Source of the DNA: Companilactobacillus heilongjiangensis
GTDB taxonomy: Bacteria; Bacillota; Bacilli; Lactobacillales; Lactobacillaceae
Length of the DNA stretch: 64,000 nucleotides
NCBI RefSeq assembly: GCF_000831645.3
Contig: NZ_CP012559.1
Coordinates: 1,736,001-1,800,000 of the forward strand
Direction of reading: 5' to 3'
Of this stretch, positions 8,876 through 20,279 are shown piece by piece. The notes beneath the pieces were generated by a model, which worked only from the letters and a program-made list of their open reading frames with translations, was not told the origin of the DNA and did no database searches. The stretch's first letter is position 1, and every line of letters starts with the position of its first letter. Made by a program: the position numbers and the translations under genes.

Positions 8876-9776
8876 GTTCGATTACCTTCTTTTGCGATTT
8901 TTCCATGTCACGGTGAGTAATATCGACATAGTACTTCTTCTTCAAATCCATACCAAGTCGTTGGGCAATTGCAACGGAACGATGTTGACCACCAGTACAG
9001 CCAATTGCAATCGTTAAACTAGTTTTCCCTTCTTTTTCATAACCGGGAACTATATCTTTCAACAAACCATAAAATTTATTATAAAAATTCTGAGTTTCAT
9101 CATCATCCATGACGTAATCATAGACTGGTTTATCCATTCCAGTTTGAGTCTTCAACTCTTTAATGTAGAACGGATTTCTCAAAAATCTCACATCCATGAC
9201 AATATCAGCGTCAATTGGCAATCCATATTTGAAACCAAATGATAATACTTCAATATGGAAAGTTGGAACGACTGAACTCTCTTGGAAATTATCAAAAATT
9301 TCTTCACGAAGTTGACGAGGAGTTAAATCAGTCGTATCAATTTCAACTGAAGCACGTCCTCTAATTTCAGATAACAATTCTCTTTCCTTTTGAATACCAT
9401 CCAACAAACGGCCTTCCATAGCTAACGGATGACTGCGACGGGTCTCTTTGTAACGAGAAACCAATTCTTCATCGGAAGCATTCAGGAAGAGAATCTTCAT
9501 ATCAACCTTTTGTTGTTCTTCTTGTTCATCTTCATCCACTTTTGAGAGCATAGAAAAAATCTCATCATAAAATGAACGTGATCTAATATCTACAACTAGT
9601 GCTACCTTTTTGATTGTGCCAGATTCGTGAACTAACTCCCAGAATTTGGGAAGCAAGTTAGGCGGCATGTTATCAATACAAAAATATCCTAAATCTTCAA
9701 AGGATTGCATGGCAACAGTTTTACCAGCGCCACTCATTCCGGTAACAATGACCAAACTAAGCATATCTTCTGCCAT
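8862..9776 (-). CDS. rapZ: RNase adapter/nucleotide-binding protein RapZ
   Basis: 304 residues from ATG 9776, chosen because TGAGGT lies 6-7 bases upstream and the P-loop GMSGAGKT then falls at residues 13-20, as in the family. The C-terminal part contains [17 protein letters not shown], typical of YvjC/RapZ. In enterobacteria RapZ controls GlmS through small RNAs; in Gram-positive bacteria the role is less clear, though it always travels with yvcK and whiA. First gene of the operon. Confidence 0.93.
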   Translation of the reverse strand: MAEDMLSLVIVTGMSGAGKTVAMQSFEDLGYFCIDNMPPNLLPKFWELVHESGTIKKVALVVDIRSRSFYDEIFSMLSKVDEDEQEEQQKVDMKILFLNASDEELVSRYKETRRSHPLAMEGRLLDGIQKERELLSEIRGRASVEIDTTDLTPRQLREEIFDNFQESSVVPTFHIEVLSFGFKYGLPIDADIVMDVRFLRNPFYIKELKTQTGMDKPVYDYVMDDDETQNFYNKFYGLLKDIVPGYEKEGKTSLTIAIGCTGGQHRSVAIAQRLGMDLKKKYYVDITHRDMEKSQKKVIEHGNK

Positions 9777-9904
9777 ATTGCACCTCACATTCGCATATAA
9801 GCATAACACAACATCCCTGGCGTGTCAGTTTTGTAATTTAAAAGATAAAGATAATTTTTTTCACCCATTTACGATACAATAAAGAACGTCAAAGGGGGCA
9901 TTAT

Positions 9905-11929
9905 ATGGAGACGGTCTTTTTAATTCTCTTATTGCTTGCGGCTGTAGTAGTCGCCAATATCATTTCAGGAAAATTCTCGAAAATTCCGATTGCATTCATT
10001 CAGATTGCAGCCGGATTAGTTTTGTCATTTATACCTATTTATAGTCACTTTGAACTAGAACCTGAGGTGTTCTTATTAGTAATTATCTCAGTGTTAATGT
10101 TTAACGATGGTCAGCACACCAGCCTTTCACGTTTAACACACCAATTTGGAACAACTTTTTCACTATCGGTCGAACTGGCAATTATTTCAATCTTAATTGT
10201 CGGATTCATAACCCACTCACTCATTACCAGCATGCCACTAGCACTGGCTTTTGCATTGGGAGCCATCATCACCCCAACCGATGCCGTGGCAGTCGGTTCA
10301 ATTACTAGCAACATGTTAGTCCCAACCGAAGTTATGGGAACTTTGGAAAATGAGTCGCTATTCAACGATGCATCTGGTATCGTGGCTCTAAATTTAGCGA
10401 TTGGAGCTGCGGTGACTGGTCAATTTTCACTCTTAAACGGAATCGGCAACTTCATGTATGTCTTTTTCGGAGGAATTATCCTCGGCGGAATTCTGGGTGC
10501 ATTTATCGTTGCATTAAGATTGCGCCTGATCAATATGCACGTCGACACGCCTTCAGTCATGGTGCCTTTTACACTCTTAACACCATTTGTCGTCTACCTA
10601 ATAGCCGAAGCTGTCGGTGTTTCTGGAATTCTGGCAGTCGTTGTTACTGGTTTAATGCACGGCATTCAGCAAAATCGTCTGCGCCTAACCAGTTCACGAT
10701 TACAAATTGTTATGACTAGTACTTGGCAAATCGTCTCCAGTATTTTAAATGGAATCGTCTTTGTCCTACTAGGCTTATCATTGCCAAAAGTAATTATTGA
10801 CTTGCACGAACGCAATACCAGCTCAGTCGCCATCCTTTTGGGCATTGGTATTTTACTATATGCCATCATGACCGCCTTACGTTACTTGTGGACCGTTTTA
10901 GATTTGGCACGTATTCGTGCTTGGGATAAAAAAGAAAAGCAGGCTAACAGTACTATCATGGCTCTGAGCGGAGTTCATGGAACCATTACTTTAGCGATGG
11001 CTTTCTCATTGCCACTGAAATTGAATGGTCAACCTTTCCCTTATCGAACCGATATTATCTTCGTGGCCGCGATAGTTATTTTAACCAGTTTATTGGTCCC
11101 AACATTCGTCTTGCCTTTCCTATTACCTCAACAAGTCAATAAATACAGCGAAGAAGAATTAGCTCACGCCAAAATAGAGATGGTTGATAATGCCATCGTC
11201 TCGCTTCAAACTCAACACGGACAAGATGTTAACACTAGTCAAGTTATCAACATTCTTGATGGTCAAAGAACCATTGAAGGACATATTGACAAAGCTAAGC
11301 TAAATATCATCTTTGACAACTGTTTCGAATTGGAACAACAAGCTATCAACGAAATGTTAGAAAATAATGAGATTGATGAATTAAACGCTAACCTATATAT
11401 GCGTGTGGCAAAACGGACAATCGTTCAATATCAACAGACAGATTGGCAAAGGTTCACATTAGCTGTTCGCTTTGGTATTTTAGAGAGATTTTCACCTAGC
11501 AAAAAAGCTCGTAAACGCCGTAAAATCTTTCATCAAATGAAACATCATCAAGCTGACAACCGCTCCGATATGATCAAACGCAATCGCCAAATGTGGCAAC
11601 AAATGGCGATTACGGAGAAGAAACCTTTCGAAAGAATCACAAGTTATTTAGCACAAAGTCTAGTTAACAACCACGAAAATAGTCGTGAAATCAACCTAGT
11701 ACGCCGTGCATATGATGAAAGACACCGTCGATTAACCCGTAGTTTTGTTGAGGACGAGAATTTCAAAGACGAACAAAATGAACTCTTGATTGAAGCCTTT
11801 CAACAAGAAAATAACTACATTCAATCCAAGATTGCGACTAAGGAATTCAGTACTGAACTTGGTAGTGCTTTATATGAACAAATTTCCACTGACCAATTGG
11901 TTTACTTACAATCAGTTAATGAAGAATAA
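9905..11929 (+). CDS. Monovalent cation:proton antiporter (CPA1, NhaP-like)
   Basis: 674 residues. About 12 membrane segments fill the first 415 residues, followed by a 260-residue charged cytoplasmic tail. TPTDAV (123-128) and FNDASG (153-158) are the CPA1 ion-binding motifs with the conserved Asp pair. It is expected to exchange Na+ or K+ for protons and help pH and salt homeostasis. The long tail is probably regulatory. It is inserted, on the opposite strand, between rapZ and uvrA, which are adjacent in many relatives. GGGGG-type ribosome site lies just before ATG. Confidence 0.88.
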   Translation: METVFLILLLLAAVVVANIISGKFSKIPIAFIQIAAGLVLSFIPIYSHFELEPEVFLLVIISVLMFNDGQHTSLSRLTHQFGTTFSLSVELAIISILIVGFITHSLITSMPLALAFALGAIITPTDAVAVGSITSNMLVPTEVMGTLENESLFNDASGIVALNLAIGAAVTGQFSLLNGIGNFMYVFFGGIILGGILGAFIVALRLRLINMHVDTPSVMVPFTLLTPFVVYLIAEAVGVSGILAVVVTGLMHGIQQNRLRLTSSRLQIVMTSTWQIVSSILNGIVFVLLGLSLPKVIIDLHERNTSSVAILLGIGILLYAIMTALRYLWTVLDLARIRAWDKKEKQANSTIMALSGVHGTITLAMAFSLPLKLNGQPFPYRTDIIFVAAIVILTSLLVPTFVLPFLLPQQVNKYSEEELAHAKIEMVDNAIVSLQTQHGQDVNTSQVINILDGQRTIEGHIDKAKLNIIFDNCFELEQQAINEMLENNEIDELNANLYMRVAKRTIVQYQQTDWQRFTLAVRFGILERFSPSKKARKRRKIFHQMKHHQADNRSDMIKRNRQMWQQMAITEKKPFERITSYLAQSLVNNHENSREINLVRRAYDERHRRLTRSFVEDENFKDEQNELLIEAFQQENNYIQSKIATKEFSTELGSALYEQISTDQLVYLQSVNEE

Positions 11930-11955
11930 ATATTAGAAATGATTAAAATACGAGA

Positions 11956-12109
11956 GTGTGACAAAACATGGTCAACTTTCGAGCATTAAGGCAAATATGG
12001 ACTGTAATCCGATTTTGGATTACAGTCCATATTTGTTTTAAGCGGAAAAAGTTATGTTTTGTCGCACGTTTATGCTGCGTATTTAAGACAAAAATAGTTA
12101 TGTCACAGT
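11956..12109. repeat. Large hairpin of a second intergenic repeat family
   Basis: A 19-bp perfect stem (11992-12010 with 12017-12035, six-base loop) lies inside an outer pairing GTGTGACAAAACAT (11956-11969) with ATGTTTTGTCGCAC (12054-12067). Positions 12074-12109 repeat the reverse complement of 212-247. It follows the antiporter gene and may end its transcript. No coding signal. Confidence 0.7.
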
Positions 12110-12135
12110 CCCCCTTTTATTCTAGCGAGAAAAGT

Positions 12136-12148
12136 TTAGCAGTGCTAA
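12136..12148. promoter_or_regulatory. Candidate operator before DHA2 exporter
   Basis: TTAGCAGTGCTAA: perfect six-base arms with a single-base centre, 48 bases upstream of the exporter start. No regulator gene is adjacent, so the cognate protein is unknown. Confidence 0.4.
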
Positions 12149-12195
12149 CATAGTCACCGTTGTGCCACTTTAATTTTGCGGGGAGTGTGAAAAAC

Positions 12196-13662
12196 ATGTC
12201 ACAATCAAAAACAAACGTAATTGCGGTCACTATTGCAATTTACGCTGCAACATTTGTTAGTGCTGTTGAAGGCACAATCGTTTCCACAGCTTTACCAACA
12301 ATTGTTGGGGAACTTCACGGTGTTTCCTTAATGAACTGGGTCTTCTCAATTTATTTATTAACAACAGCAATGGTTACACCCATTTACGGGAAATTAGCAG
12401 ACTTAGTCGGCCGCAAACCTGTCATTCAAGTTGGTCTAGCTATTTTTATTGTTGGCTCAGCTATGAGTGGCTTAGCCAACAATATGCCTATCTTAATTTT
12501 CTGGCGAGCGGTTCAAGGGATTGGTGCTGGAGCTTTACTTCCGGTATCAATGACCATTATTGCGGATATCTATACTTACGAAAAAAGAGCTCAAGTTTTA
12601 GGAATCAATAATTCTGCATGGGGGATTGCCGCGGTTCTGGCACCTCTAATCGGTGGTATTATCATTGATAAACTAAGTTGGCATTGGATTTTTTTTATCA
12701 ATGTGCCGATTGGAATTATAACTATGTTTCTTTTCCAAATATTTTTACATGAACCTAAACATAATAAACATGAAAAAATCGACTATCCTGGTAGTTTTTG
12801 GTTAATGTTGTGTTTGTTGGGTTTAATGCTTAGTTTTCAAAGTCTTAGTAATGCCATTATAAATTGGGGAATTGTTTTATTCGAATTACTGATCAGTATT
12901 ATTAGCCTTTGGCAATTTATTAAGCGTGAAAGTCGAGCTACAAATCCTGTCATTTCACTAAAGCTATTTCAGAATCGACCATTCATTATTCAAAACGTAA
13001 TTGCTGCACTGATTAATGGATACTTGATGTCTATTAGTGTTTACGTACCTACTTGGGCACAGGGTATCTTGGGAGTTCCGGCATCTTTTGCAGGATTTGC
13101 ACTTACACCTAGTTCAATATTTTGGATCATCGGTTCATTCGTAACCAGCTATCTATTAGCAAAGTGGACCCCACGCCATATTCTTTATTTCAGTCTAAGT
13201 TTTATTTTTGTTGCCGGTACATGGTTTGCCTTACTACCAATCACAACCAAATTCGGTTGGTTTTTCTTAATTACAGCCATCAGTGGCTTTGGATTTGGAA
13301 TCGCAATGACAACAACGACAGTTACTTCTCAACATTTAGTAGCTGAAAAGAACGTTGGAGTCGCAACTTCATTCAATACACTAGGTCGAACAATTGGTCA
13401 AACATTAATGGTTTCAATATTTGGAATCATTTTAAATATCGGTATGCAGCATGGATTAAAAAGTCATCCGGGCACAACGCTTTCGATGATGAACAAATTG
13501 ATTAATCCCAGAACTGCCGATCAATTACCGAAAAACCTGTTGCCTGACCTGAGACAAGTTCTTTATACTGGCCTACATTGGGTATATATAATCGGAATTA
13601 TTTTTGTAATACTATCATTTTTCATCAACAGTTTGGACAAACATAATTGGAAACAAGAGTAA
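12196..13662 (+). CDS. MFS drug exporter, DHA2 family (EmrB/QacA type)
   Basis: 488 residues with about 14 membrane segments. N-terminal FVSAVEGTIVSTALPTIV (motif D1 with the acidic residue in TM1), loop GKLADLVGRKPVIQ near residue 70 (motif A) and AVQGIGAGALLPVSM near 110 are clear DHA2 signatures. Proton-driven drug efflux is expected. ATG 12196 is favoured over upstream starts because GGGGAG lies about 10 bases before it. It is convergent with uvrA and shares a bidirectional terminator with it. Confidence 0.9.
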   Translation: MSQSKTNVIAVTIAIYAATFVSAVEGTIVSTALPTIVGELHGVSLMNWVFSIYLLTTAMVTPIYGKLADLVGRKPVIQVGLAIFIVGSAMSGLANNMPILIFWRAVQGIGAGALLPVSMTIIADIYTYEKRAQVLGINNSAWGIAAVLAPLIGGIIIDKLSWHWIFFINVPIGIITMFLFQIFLHEPKHNKHEKIDYPGSFWLMLCLLGLMLSFQSLSNAIINWGIVLFELLISIISLWQFIKRESRATNPVISLKLFQNRPFIIQNVIAALINGYLMSISVYVPTWAQGILGVPASFAGFALTPSSIFWIIGSFVTSYLLAKWTPRHILYFSLSFIFVAGTWFALLPITTKFGWFFLITAISGFGFGIAMTTTTVTSQHLVAEKNVGVATSFNTLGRTIGQTLMVSIFGIILNIGMQHGLKSHPGTTLSMMNKLINPRTADQLPKNLLPDLRQVLYTGLHWVYIIGIIFVILSFFINSLDKHNWKQE

Positions 13663-13703
13663 AAAATCTCTCAATTCATTTTTAGAATTGGGAGATTTTT
13701 TTA
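13661..13703. terminator. Shared terminator of DHA2 exporter and uvrA
   Basis: AAAAAATCTCTCAATTC pairs with GAATTGGGAGATTTTTT around ATTTTTA. It lies between the convergent stops and can act on both strands. Confidence 0.88.
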
Positions 13704-16562
13704 TTTACTATTTTTTTCAGCATCTTTAGTACGCTTCGTATCACGCACTAAGACAGGCTTCAAATATTGACCTGTATAACTTTCTTTAACTTTAACAATC
13801 TTCTCAGGTGTACCAGTACCAACAATCGTACCGCCGCCTTCGCCACCTTCTGGTCCTAAATCAATCAACCAGTCTGCTGACTTAACGACATCCAAGTTAT
13901 GTTCAATAACCAAGACAGTATTACCTTCATCGACTAAGCGTTGGAGAACTTCCAACAGACGTTTAATATCATCGGTATGTAAACCAGTTGTTGGTTCATC
14001 CAAGATATAGAAGTTCTTACCATTAGATTTCTTATACAATTCAGAAGCTAACTTCATACGTTGAGCTTCACCACCAGATAATTGTGTGGCTGATTGTCCG
14101 AGTGAAACGTAACCTAAACCGACATCAACGATTGTCTGCAACTTACGTCTAATCTTAGGGATATTGCTGAAGAAGTCGAGTGCTTCTTTAACTTTCATAT
14201 CCAAGACTTGCGCAATGTTCTTGCCCTTATAAGTAACTTCCAAAGTTTCAGAATTATAACGTGTACCATGACAAACTTCACAAGGAACGTAAACGTCAGG
14301 CAAGAAATTCATTTCAATCTTAATGATTCCGTCACCGTGACAATTTTCACAACGACCACCTTTAACATTGAATGAGAATCTACCCTTCTTGTAGCCACGT
14401 AGCTTAGCTTCATTAGTTTGTGAGAAGAGATCACGCACATCATCAAAAACACCAGTATATGTGGCTGGATTACTTCTAGGTGTTCTACCGATTGGACTTT
14501 GGTCAATGGCAATCATCTTTTCAAGATTTTCGTACCCAGTAATCTTCTTATACTTACCAGGTTTCTCAGAATTATGATTCATCTTTTGAGCCAATGCACG
14601 TTTCAAAATCATATTAACCAAGGTTGATTTACCAGAACCTGAAACACCAGTCACAACGATAAATTTACCTAATGGAAATTTAACATTAAGGTTCTTCAAG
14701 TTATTTTCAGCGGCACCATAAACTTCGACAAAATCACCGCTACCCTTACGACGTTCCAATGGTACTGGTACAAATTTCTTACCAGCTAAATATTGTCCCG
14801 TCAAAGATTTAGGGTTCTTTTCGACTTCTGCAGGTGTTCCGGCAGCGACAATTCTACCACCAGCTTCACCAGCACCCGGGCCAACGTCAATCAAATAATC
14901 AGCGGCACGCATCGTGTCTTCATCATGTTCAACGACAATTAAAGTATTCCCAAGGTCACGCATTTTCTTCAATGAACTGATCAAACGATCATTATCACGT
15001 TGATGCAAACCAATTGATGGTTCATCCAAAATGTACATAACACCTGACAAGTTAGAACCAATCTGAGTTGCCAAACGAATACGTTGAGCTTCACCACCAG
15101 AAAGTGTTCCGGCTGATCGGGAAAGTGACAAGTATTCCAAACCAACGTTAATCAAGAAGCTAAGGCGGTCCTTAACTTCCTTCAAAATAGGCTTGGCAAT
15201 TACAGTATTTTGTTCACCCAAAACAACAGCTTTGAAGAATGGAAGTTCATCCTTAATTGACATTTCTGAAACATCGGCGATATCTTTGCCACTAATTTTG
15301 ACAGCCAAAGCCTGACGGTTCAAACGTTTGCCGTGACAAACAGGGCAAGTCAATTCAGTCATATACTTACGCATAACTTCACGTGTGAAATCACTGTTAG
15401 TTTCGTGATAACGACGGTTGATGTTAGGGACAACCCCTTCAAAAGGTACATCAACATCCCTGACACTACCGAAATCATTCTCATAGTGGAAGTGGAAATT
15501 CTTGCCATCAGAACCATTCAAGACGATATTTTGTGCCTTTTCAGATAATTTCTCAAAAGGAGTATTCATATCAATCTTAAATTCTTTAGCTGCTTGAGCT
15601 AACATTTCTGGATAATACTGCGAACTAATAGGATTCCAGGGTTCGATTGCCCCTTCAGCCAAAGTCTTACTTGGATCAGGAATAACCAAATCCATATCGA
15701 CTTCAAGCTTCATTCCTAGACCATCACAGTTATCACAAGCGCCAAATGGTGCATTGAATGAGAACAAACGAGGTTCTAGTTCACCAACAGTAAATCCACA
15801 AATTGGACAAGCATTCTTTTCTGAGAAAACCATCATATCTTGACCAATTACATCAACATTCATGTAACCGTCCGATAGACGTAAGGCAGCTTCGACAGAA
15901 TCAAACAAACGTGACTTGATATGGTCATTGATTACGATACGGTCAACAACAACGTCAATATCATGCTTCTTATTCTTATCTAATTCAATATCCTCACCGA
16001 TATCACGGACTTCACCGTCAACTCGAATTCTGACATAACCTTGTTTCTTGATTTGTGCCAAAGCTTTCTTATGTTGACCACGTTTAGCACGAACAACTGG
16101 TGAAAGAATCTGTAGTTTTGTACCATCATCCAATTTCAAGATAGCATCAACCATCTGTTGCGCTGATTGACTAGTGATCTTAGTCCCATCATTTGGACAA
16201 ATTGGAGTTCCTACACGAGCCCATAACAAACGCAAATAATCGTTAATTTCGGTAACTGTACCAACAGTTGAACGAGGGTTCTTTGAAGTGGTCTTTTGAT
16301 CAATTGAAATAGCAGGACTCAAACCATCAATCGAATCGACATCCGGCTTATCCATTTGACCTAAAAATTGACGTGCATATGAAGATAAACTTTCCACATA
16401 ACGTCTTTGACCTTCAGCATAAAGTGTATCGAATGCCAACGAACTCTTTCCTGAACCTGATAGACCAGTCATGACAACCAATTTATCACGTGGAATAGTG
16501 ACATCAATATCCTTTAAATTGTGAGCACGTGCTCCATGAATAACAATCTTATCATTTAACAT
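13701..16562 (-). CDS. uvrA: Excinuclease ABC subunit A
   Basis: 953 residues, full length. Two ATPase modules each show Walker A ([13 protein letters not shown] near residue 33; [12 protein letters not shown] near 640) and signature LSGGEAQR. Zinc-binding CxxC pairs occur near 255-285 (CPICG, CDNC) and near 740-765 (CENC, CEVC). UvrA2 finds bulky DNA lesions and loads UvrB in nucleotide excision repair. It starts 2 bp after uvrB and is cotranscribed with it under a LexA-type site. Confidence 0.98.
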   Translation of the reverse strand: MLNDKIVIHGARAHNLKDIDVTIPRDKLVVMTGLSGSGKSSLAFDTLYAEGQRRYVESLSSYARQFLGQMDKPDVDSIDGLSPAISIDQKTTSKNPRSTVGTVTEINDYLRLLWARVGTPICPNDGTKITSQSAQQMVDAILKLDDGTKLQILSPVVRAKRGQHKKALAQIKKQGYVRIRVDGEVRDIGEDIELDKNKKHDIDVVVDRIVINDHIKSRLFDSVEAALRLSDGYMNVDVIGQDMMVFSEKNACPICGFTVGELEPRLFSFNAPFGACDNCDGLGMKLEVDMDLVIPDPSKTLAEGAIEPWNPISSQYYPEMLAQAAKEFKIDMNTPFEKLSEKAQNIVLNGSDGKNFHFHYENDFGSVRDVDVPFEGVVPNINRRYHETNSDFTREVMRKYMTELTCPVCHGKRLNRQALAVKISGKDIADVSEMSIKDELPFFKAVVLGEQNTVIAKPILKEVKDRLSFLINVGLEYLSLSRSAGTLSGGEAQRIRLATQIGSNLSGVMYILDEPSIGLHQRDNDRLISSLKKMRDLGNTLIVVEHDEDTMRAADYLIDVGPGAGEAGGRIVAAGTPAEVEKNPKSLTGQYLAGKKFVPVPLERRKGSGDFVEVYGAAENNLKNLNVKFPLGKFIVVTGVSGSGKSTLVNMILKRALAQKMNHNSEKPGKYKKITGYENLEKMIAIDQSPIGRTPRSNPATYTGVFDDVRDLFSQTNEAKLRGYKKGRFSFNVKGGRCENCHGDGIIKIEMNFLPDVYVPCEVCHGTRYNSETLEVTYKGKNIAQVLDMKVKEALDFFSNIPKIRRKLQTIVDVGLGYVSLGQSATQLSGGEAQRMKLASELYKKSNGKNFYILDEPTTGLHTDDIKRLLEVLQRLVDEGNTVLVIEHNLDVVKSADWLIDLGPEGGEGGGTIVGTGTPEKIVKVKESYTGQYLKPVLVRDTKRTKDAEKNSK

Positions 16563-16564
16563 AT

Positions 16565-18574
16565 TTATTTCATTTCCGCCTTTAATTCCAAAATCGAATC
16601 ACGCAAGTTGGCAGCTGCCTCGAAATCGAGCTTCTTGGCGGCATTTTCCATCTGTTCTTTCAAGTTGGCTAAGAGTTCTTCACGTTCTTTCTTAGTCATA
16701 TCCTTGAAGTCAATATCATCATTGATCTTTTCTGTTTCGGATGAGCTGTTATCAACCTTCTGGAACATTGAAATTGCATCTCTGATTGGTTTAACGATGG
16801 TTGTTGGCGTGATTCCATGTTCCTCATTGAATTTCTCTTGTAACTTACGACGACGAGCAGTTGCATCAATAGCACCCTTCATCGAATCGGTCACTGAGTC
16901 TGCATACATGATAACTTTACCATGTTCATTACGAGAAGCACGTCCGATGATTTGAACCAATGAACGTTCAGCTCTCAAGAAGCCTTCCTTGTCAGCATCC
17001 AAAATGGCAATCAAGGAAACTTCGGGCACATCAATACCTTCACGCAATAAGTTGATACCAATCAAGACATCGAATTTACCCAAACGTAAATCACGGATAA
17101 TCTTGGAACGCTCCAACGTCTTGATATCACTGTGGAGATAACGAACTTTGATACCTAAATCCTTGAAGTAATCGGTCAAATCTTCAGCCATCTTCTTGGT
17201 CAAAGTCGTGACAAAGACACGCTCATGCTTTTCAACACGATCATTGATTTCACCAACTAAATCATCAATCTGTCCCATAATTGGACGGACTTCAATCTTC
17301 GGATCGAGCAAACCAGTTGGACGAATAATTTGTTCCGCTTTGTGATCAGTCCGCTCTAGTTCGTAAGGACCAGGTGTAGCTGAAACATAGAGAATGCGGT
17401 TAACATGTTTTTCAAACTCTTCCAATTTCAAAGGACGGTTGTCCAAAGCACTTGGCAAACGGAAACCATAGTCAACTAATTGTTGCTTTCTAGCACGGTC
17501 ACCATTATACATACCACGAATTTGTGGCATAGTAACGTGTGATTCATCAATCATAATATTGAAATCTTTGGGGAAGAAGTCGAGCAAAGTAAATGGTGGT
17601 TCACCTTCAGCTCGTCCTTCCATGTGACGTGAATAATTTTCGATACCAGATGTATAACCCATCTCACGCATCATTTCGATATCATATTCAGTACGTTGCT
17701 TGATTCGTTGAGCCTCAAGTAACTTACCCTCTTCAGTAAATTTCTTAACTTGAACATCCATCTCATCTTGAATTCGAGTGAGTGCTTCTTCCATCTTAGA
17801 ATCACTAATCATAAAGTGAGTTGCTGGAAAAATTCCGATATGATCCATTGAACCTTTAACTTCACCTGTTAAAGCATCCATTTCGATAATTCGATCAATT
17901 TCATCACCAAAAAATTCCACACGAATGGCATTATCGTCACGTGAAGCTGGGAAGATATCCACAACATCGCCACGCACACGAAATCTACCACGTTGGAAGT
18001 CAATATCGTTACGTTCAAATTGATTTTCGACTAATTCTTCTAATAATTTATCACGGGCAATTTGTTCGCCGACACGCAATGAAATAATACTGTCCGCGTA
18101 TTCTCTTGGATCACCTAAACCAAAGATACATGAAACTGAGGCAATCACAATTACATCGTTACGTTCCAAAAGTGAACTTGTTGCCGAGTGACGCAACTTA
18201 TCAATTTCATCGTTAATACTAGAATCTTTTTCAATATAAGTATCACTAGAAGGCACATAAGCCTCTGGTTGATAGTAATCATAATAACTAACAAAGTATT
18301 CAACAGCATTATTGGGGAAAAACTCTTTCATCTCACCATATAATTGACCTGCCAAAGTTTTATTATGTGAAATAATCAACGTTGGTTTATTCAAATCTTT
18401 AATGACGTTGGCCATTGTAAAGGTCTTACCAGTACCAGTGGCACCTTCCAAAATGACTTCTTTGTCACCAGCCTTGAAATCCTTGTCAATTGTCTCAATT
18501 GCCTGTGCTTGGTCACCAGCAGGAGCATATTTTGAAACTAAATCAAACTTATTATCAGTAATTCTATCTATCAC
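16565..18574 (-). CDS. uvrB: Excinuclease ABC subunit B
   Basis: 669 residues. Walker [12 protein letters not shown] near residue 40, beta-hairpin region [12 protein letters not shown] near 95, helicase motifs with DEADH-like IDESHV near 340 and the C-terminal UVR motif that contacts UvrC. GTG start at 18574 with AGAGGGGG about 10 bases before it. UvrB verifies damage and recruits UvrC. The upstream region holds a LexA box and a leader hairpin. Confidence 0.98.
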   Translation of the reverse strand: MIDRITDNKFDLVSKYAPAGDQAQAIETIDKDFKAGDKEVILEGATGTGKTFTMANVIKDLNKPTLIISHNKTLAGQLYGEMKEFFPNNAVEYFVSYYDYYQPEAYVPSSDTYIEKDSSINDEIDKLRHSATSSLLERNDVIVIASVSCIFGLGDPREYADSIISLRVGEQIARDKLLEELVENQFERNDIDFQRGRFRVRGDVVDIFPASRDDNAIRVEFFGDEIDRIIEMDALTGEVKGSMDHIGIFPATHFMISDSKMEEALTRIQDEMDVQVKKFTEEGKLLEAQRIKQRTEYDIEMMREMGYTSGIENYSRHMEGRAEGEPPFTLLDFFPKDFNIMIDESHVTMPQIRGMYNGDRARKQQLVDYGFRLPSALDNRPLKLEEFEKHVNRILYVSATPGPYELERTDHKAEQIIRPTGLLDPKIEVRPIMGQIDDLVGEINDRVEKHERVFVTTLTKKMAEDLTDYFKDLGIKVRYLHSDIKTLERSKIIRDLRLGKFDVLIGINLLREGIDVPEVSLIAILDADKEGFLRAERSLVQIIGRASRNEHGKVIMYADSVTDSMKGAIDATARRRKLQEKFNEEHGITPTTIVKPIRDAISMFQKVDNSSSETEKINDDIDFKDMTKKEREELLANLKEQMENAAKKLDFEAAANLRDSILELKAEMK

Positions 18575-18604
18575 AGACGACTTACCCCCTCTTTAAGCTA
18601 AAAA

Positions 18605-18635
18605 ATACATCTAATTTTGTTATGAATTAGATGTA
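18605..18635 (-). promoter_or_regulatory. Leader hairpin upstream of uvrB
   Basis: ACATCTAATT/AATTAGATGT inverted repeat followed on the minus strand by ATTTTTTAG. It lies between the probable uvrB promoter and its ribosome site, so it may be an attenuator, or a leftover terminator. Confidence 0.4.
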
Positions 18636-18675
18636 ATTAATACCGGCTTATTTCGCTGGCTCTATATTACCATAG

Positions 18676-18689
18676 CGAACATATTTTCG
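18676..18689 (-). promoter_or_regulatory. LexA (SOS) box of uvrBA
   Basis: CGAACATATTTTCG matches the Gram-positive SOS consensus CGAACRNRYGTTYG at 13 of 14 positions. It lies directly upstream of a TAATAT -10-like box (minus strand), about 100 bases before uvrB. Confidence 0.7.
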
Positions 18690-18725
18690 CCATATTTTTA
18701 CTTATTGATTAAAATGTTTAATTTT

Positions 18726-18904
18726 GCCGTTTCCAGAGCTGAGAGTATTCATCTGCTGCGCGGAACGGCCCGAGCCAAAGAACGGTCTCGAACCTCGGTT
18801 GAAGCCTTGCAAAACCGGCAAGTCTCCAACACGCCCGGTGGTGTAATGGCTAAAGCCATAACGCCACTTTCGCTGCTGATGAATACTCTCAGCTCTTCCA
18901 ACTA
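18726..18904 (+). repeat. PRE copy 4 (forward, unpaired)
   Basis: P1 is a 19-bp perfect stem (AGAGCTGAGAGTATTCATC and its complement). P5 is GTGGTGTAATGGC/GCCATAACGCCAC. Nearly identical to copies 2 and 3. The GCCG end faces the uvrB promoter and the CTA end faces the UMF1 gene end. Confidence 0.9.
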
Positions 18905-19020
18905 ATTTGTTTTTTGAATCCAATAAAAGTATGAGAATTTCTGATTCTATAAATAAATTGTCGATTGAAATGTCAACACAACAAATATTTATCTATCCAT
19001 TCAAAGAGACTTAAAGGTCA

Positions 19021-20265
19021 TCATTTCTCCGCAGTTAATCGAGGTAACATCAAGAAAATCACCAAACCTATCAAGAACAAAATGCTCAACGATGCTGCAC
19101 CTATTGTTGATTTGCCTGTTATCTGTGTCACGATTCCGACTAATACTGGACCCATGACTGCTGAAAATTTTCCTAAAATATTATAGAATCCGAAGAACTC
19201 GCTACCCGATTCTTTGGGGATTAGCTTACCAAAGTACGATCTACTCAAGGCTTGTATTCCACCTTGACTGGTTCCGACTAAGACTGCCAAAATCCAGAAA
19301 TCGACTGTTGTTGTCAGTTTCAAGGCATATAGACAAATTCCAAAGTATAAAATAATTGCTAGTAAAATACCTTTTCTTGCTGAAAAATGATTGGCAATCC
19401 AGCCATACAGAATGGAGAACGGAAAGGCTACTAATTGAACGACTAGTAAGACAATCATCAAGGTTGTCGTGGTGATTCCCATATCCATCCCGATTGATGT
19501 CGCCATTGTAAAAATCGTATCGACACCGTCTATGTAAAAGAAGTACGCAATTAAAAACCAAGCTGCTGCTTTATACTTTCGCAAATGTGTCACTGTTGCC
19601 CAGACCCGTTTGAAACTCGAGGTTATCGGATGCGGATTTTCTGGTAATGAATAAACTTGTTGTACATTTTTCAAAAGTGGAATGAAGAAAATTATCCACC
19701 ATAACGCTGCCAGTAGAAAACTCCATCTCGCTACGCCGTAACTTGATAACATTCCAAAACCACTAGTTAATTGCAAAACTAAGAAGAGAATGAATGCGAT
19801 CACGCCACCTAAATATCCGTATGCGTAACCATTTGATGACAACGAATCCATTCTTTTATTGTCCGCCACATCAGTTAAGAAACTGTCATAAAAGAGGTTT
19901 CCCCCAGAATACCCAATTATCGACAGGATATACACAGCCAGTAATAACTGCCACTGATTTGGTGGTAAAAGTGCCAATCCCAGCGTCATAACGATACCTA
20001 GAAATGAAAATGTACTCAGTAGGCGCTTCTTGTGATGTGGATAATCAGCTAAAGCTCCTAGAACTGGTGCCATAACTGAAACTATCAATGTTCCAAAACT
20101 ATTTGCATAACCCCAATAAGCTGTAGCGTTCGCTTGTGTAACGCCTGCATTTTGAGCTACGGATTTAAAATAAACTGGCAAAACGGCTGTCGTGACAATT
20201 ATTCCATAACCTGAGTTTGCCCAATCATAAAAAATCCAACTCCACTGCTTTTTATTAAATCCCAT
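19021..20265 (-). CDS. MFS transporter, UMF1 family
   Basis: 414 residues, 12 membrane segments. The start KKQWSWIFYDWANSGYGIIVTT is the hallmark of the UMF1/Atg22-like family (YxiO type); Atg22 in yeast exports amino acids from the vacuole, while bacterial substrates are mostly unknown. ATG 20265 is preferred to TTG 20277 because GAGGG sits 5 bases before it. It follows the phosphodiesterase gene after 14 bases, so they form one operon and may handle related compounds. Confidence 0.85.
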   Translation of the reverse strand: MGFNKKQWSWIFYDWANSGYGIIVTTAVLPVYFKSVAQNAGVTQANATAYWGYANSFGTLIVSVMAPVLGALADYPHHKKRLLSTFSFLGIVMTLGLALLPPNQWQLLLAVYILSIIGYSGGNLFYDSFLTDVADNKRMDSLSSNGYAYGYLGGVIAFILFLVLQLTSGFGMLSSYGVARWSFLLAALWWIIFFIPLLKNVQQVYSLPENPHPITSSFKRVWATVTHLRKYKAAAWFLIAYFFYIDGVDTIFTMATSIGMDMGITTTTLMIVLLVVQLVAFPFSILYGWIANHFSARKGILLAIILYFGICLYALKLTTTVDFWILAVLVGTSQGGIQALSRSYFGKLIPKESGSEFFGFYNILGKFSAVMGPVLVGIVTQITGKSTIGAASLSILFLIGLVIFLMLPRLTAEK

Positions 20266-20279
20266 ATCATCCCTCAATC

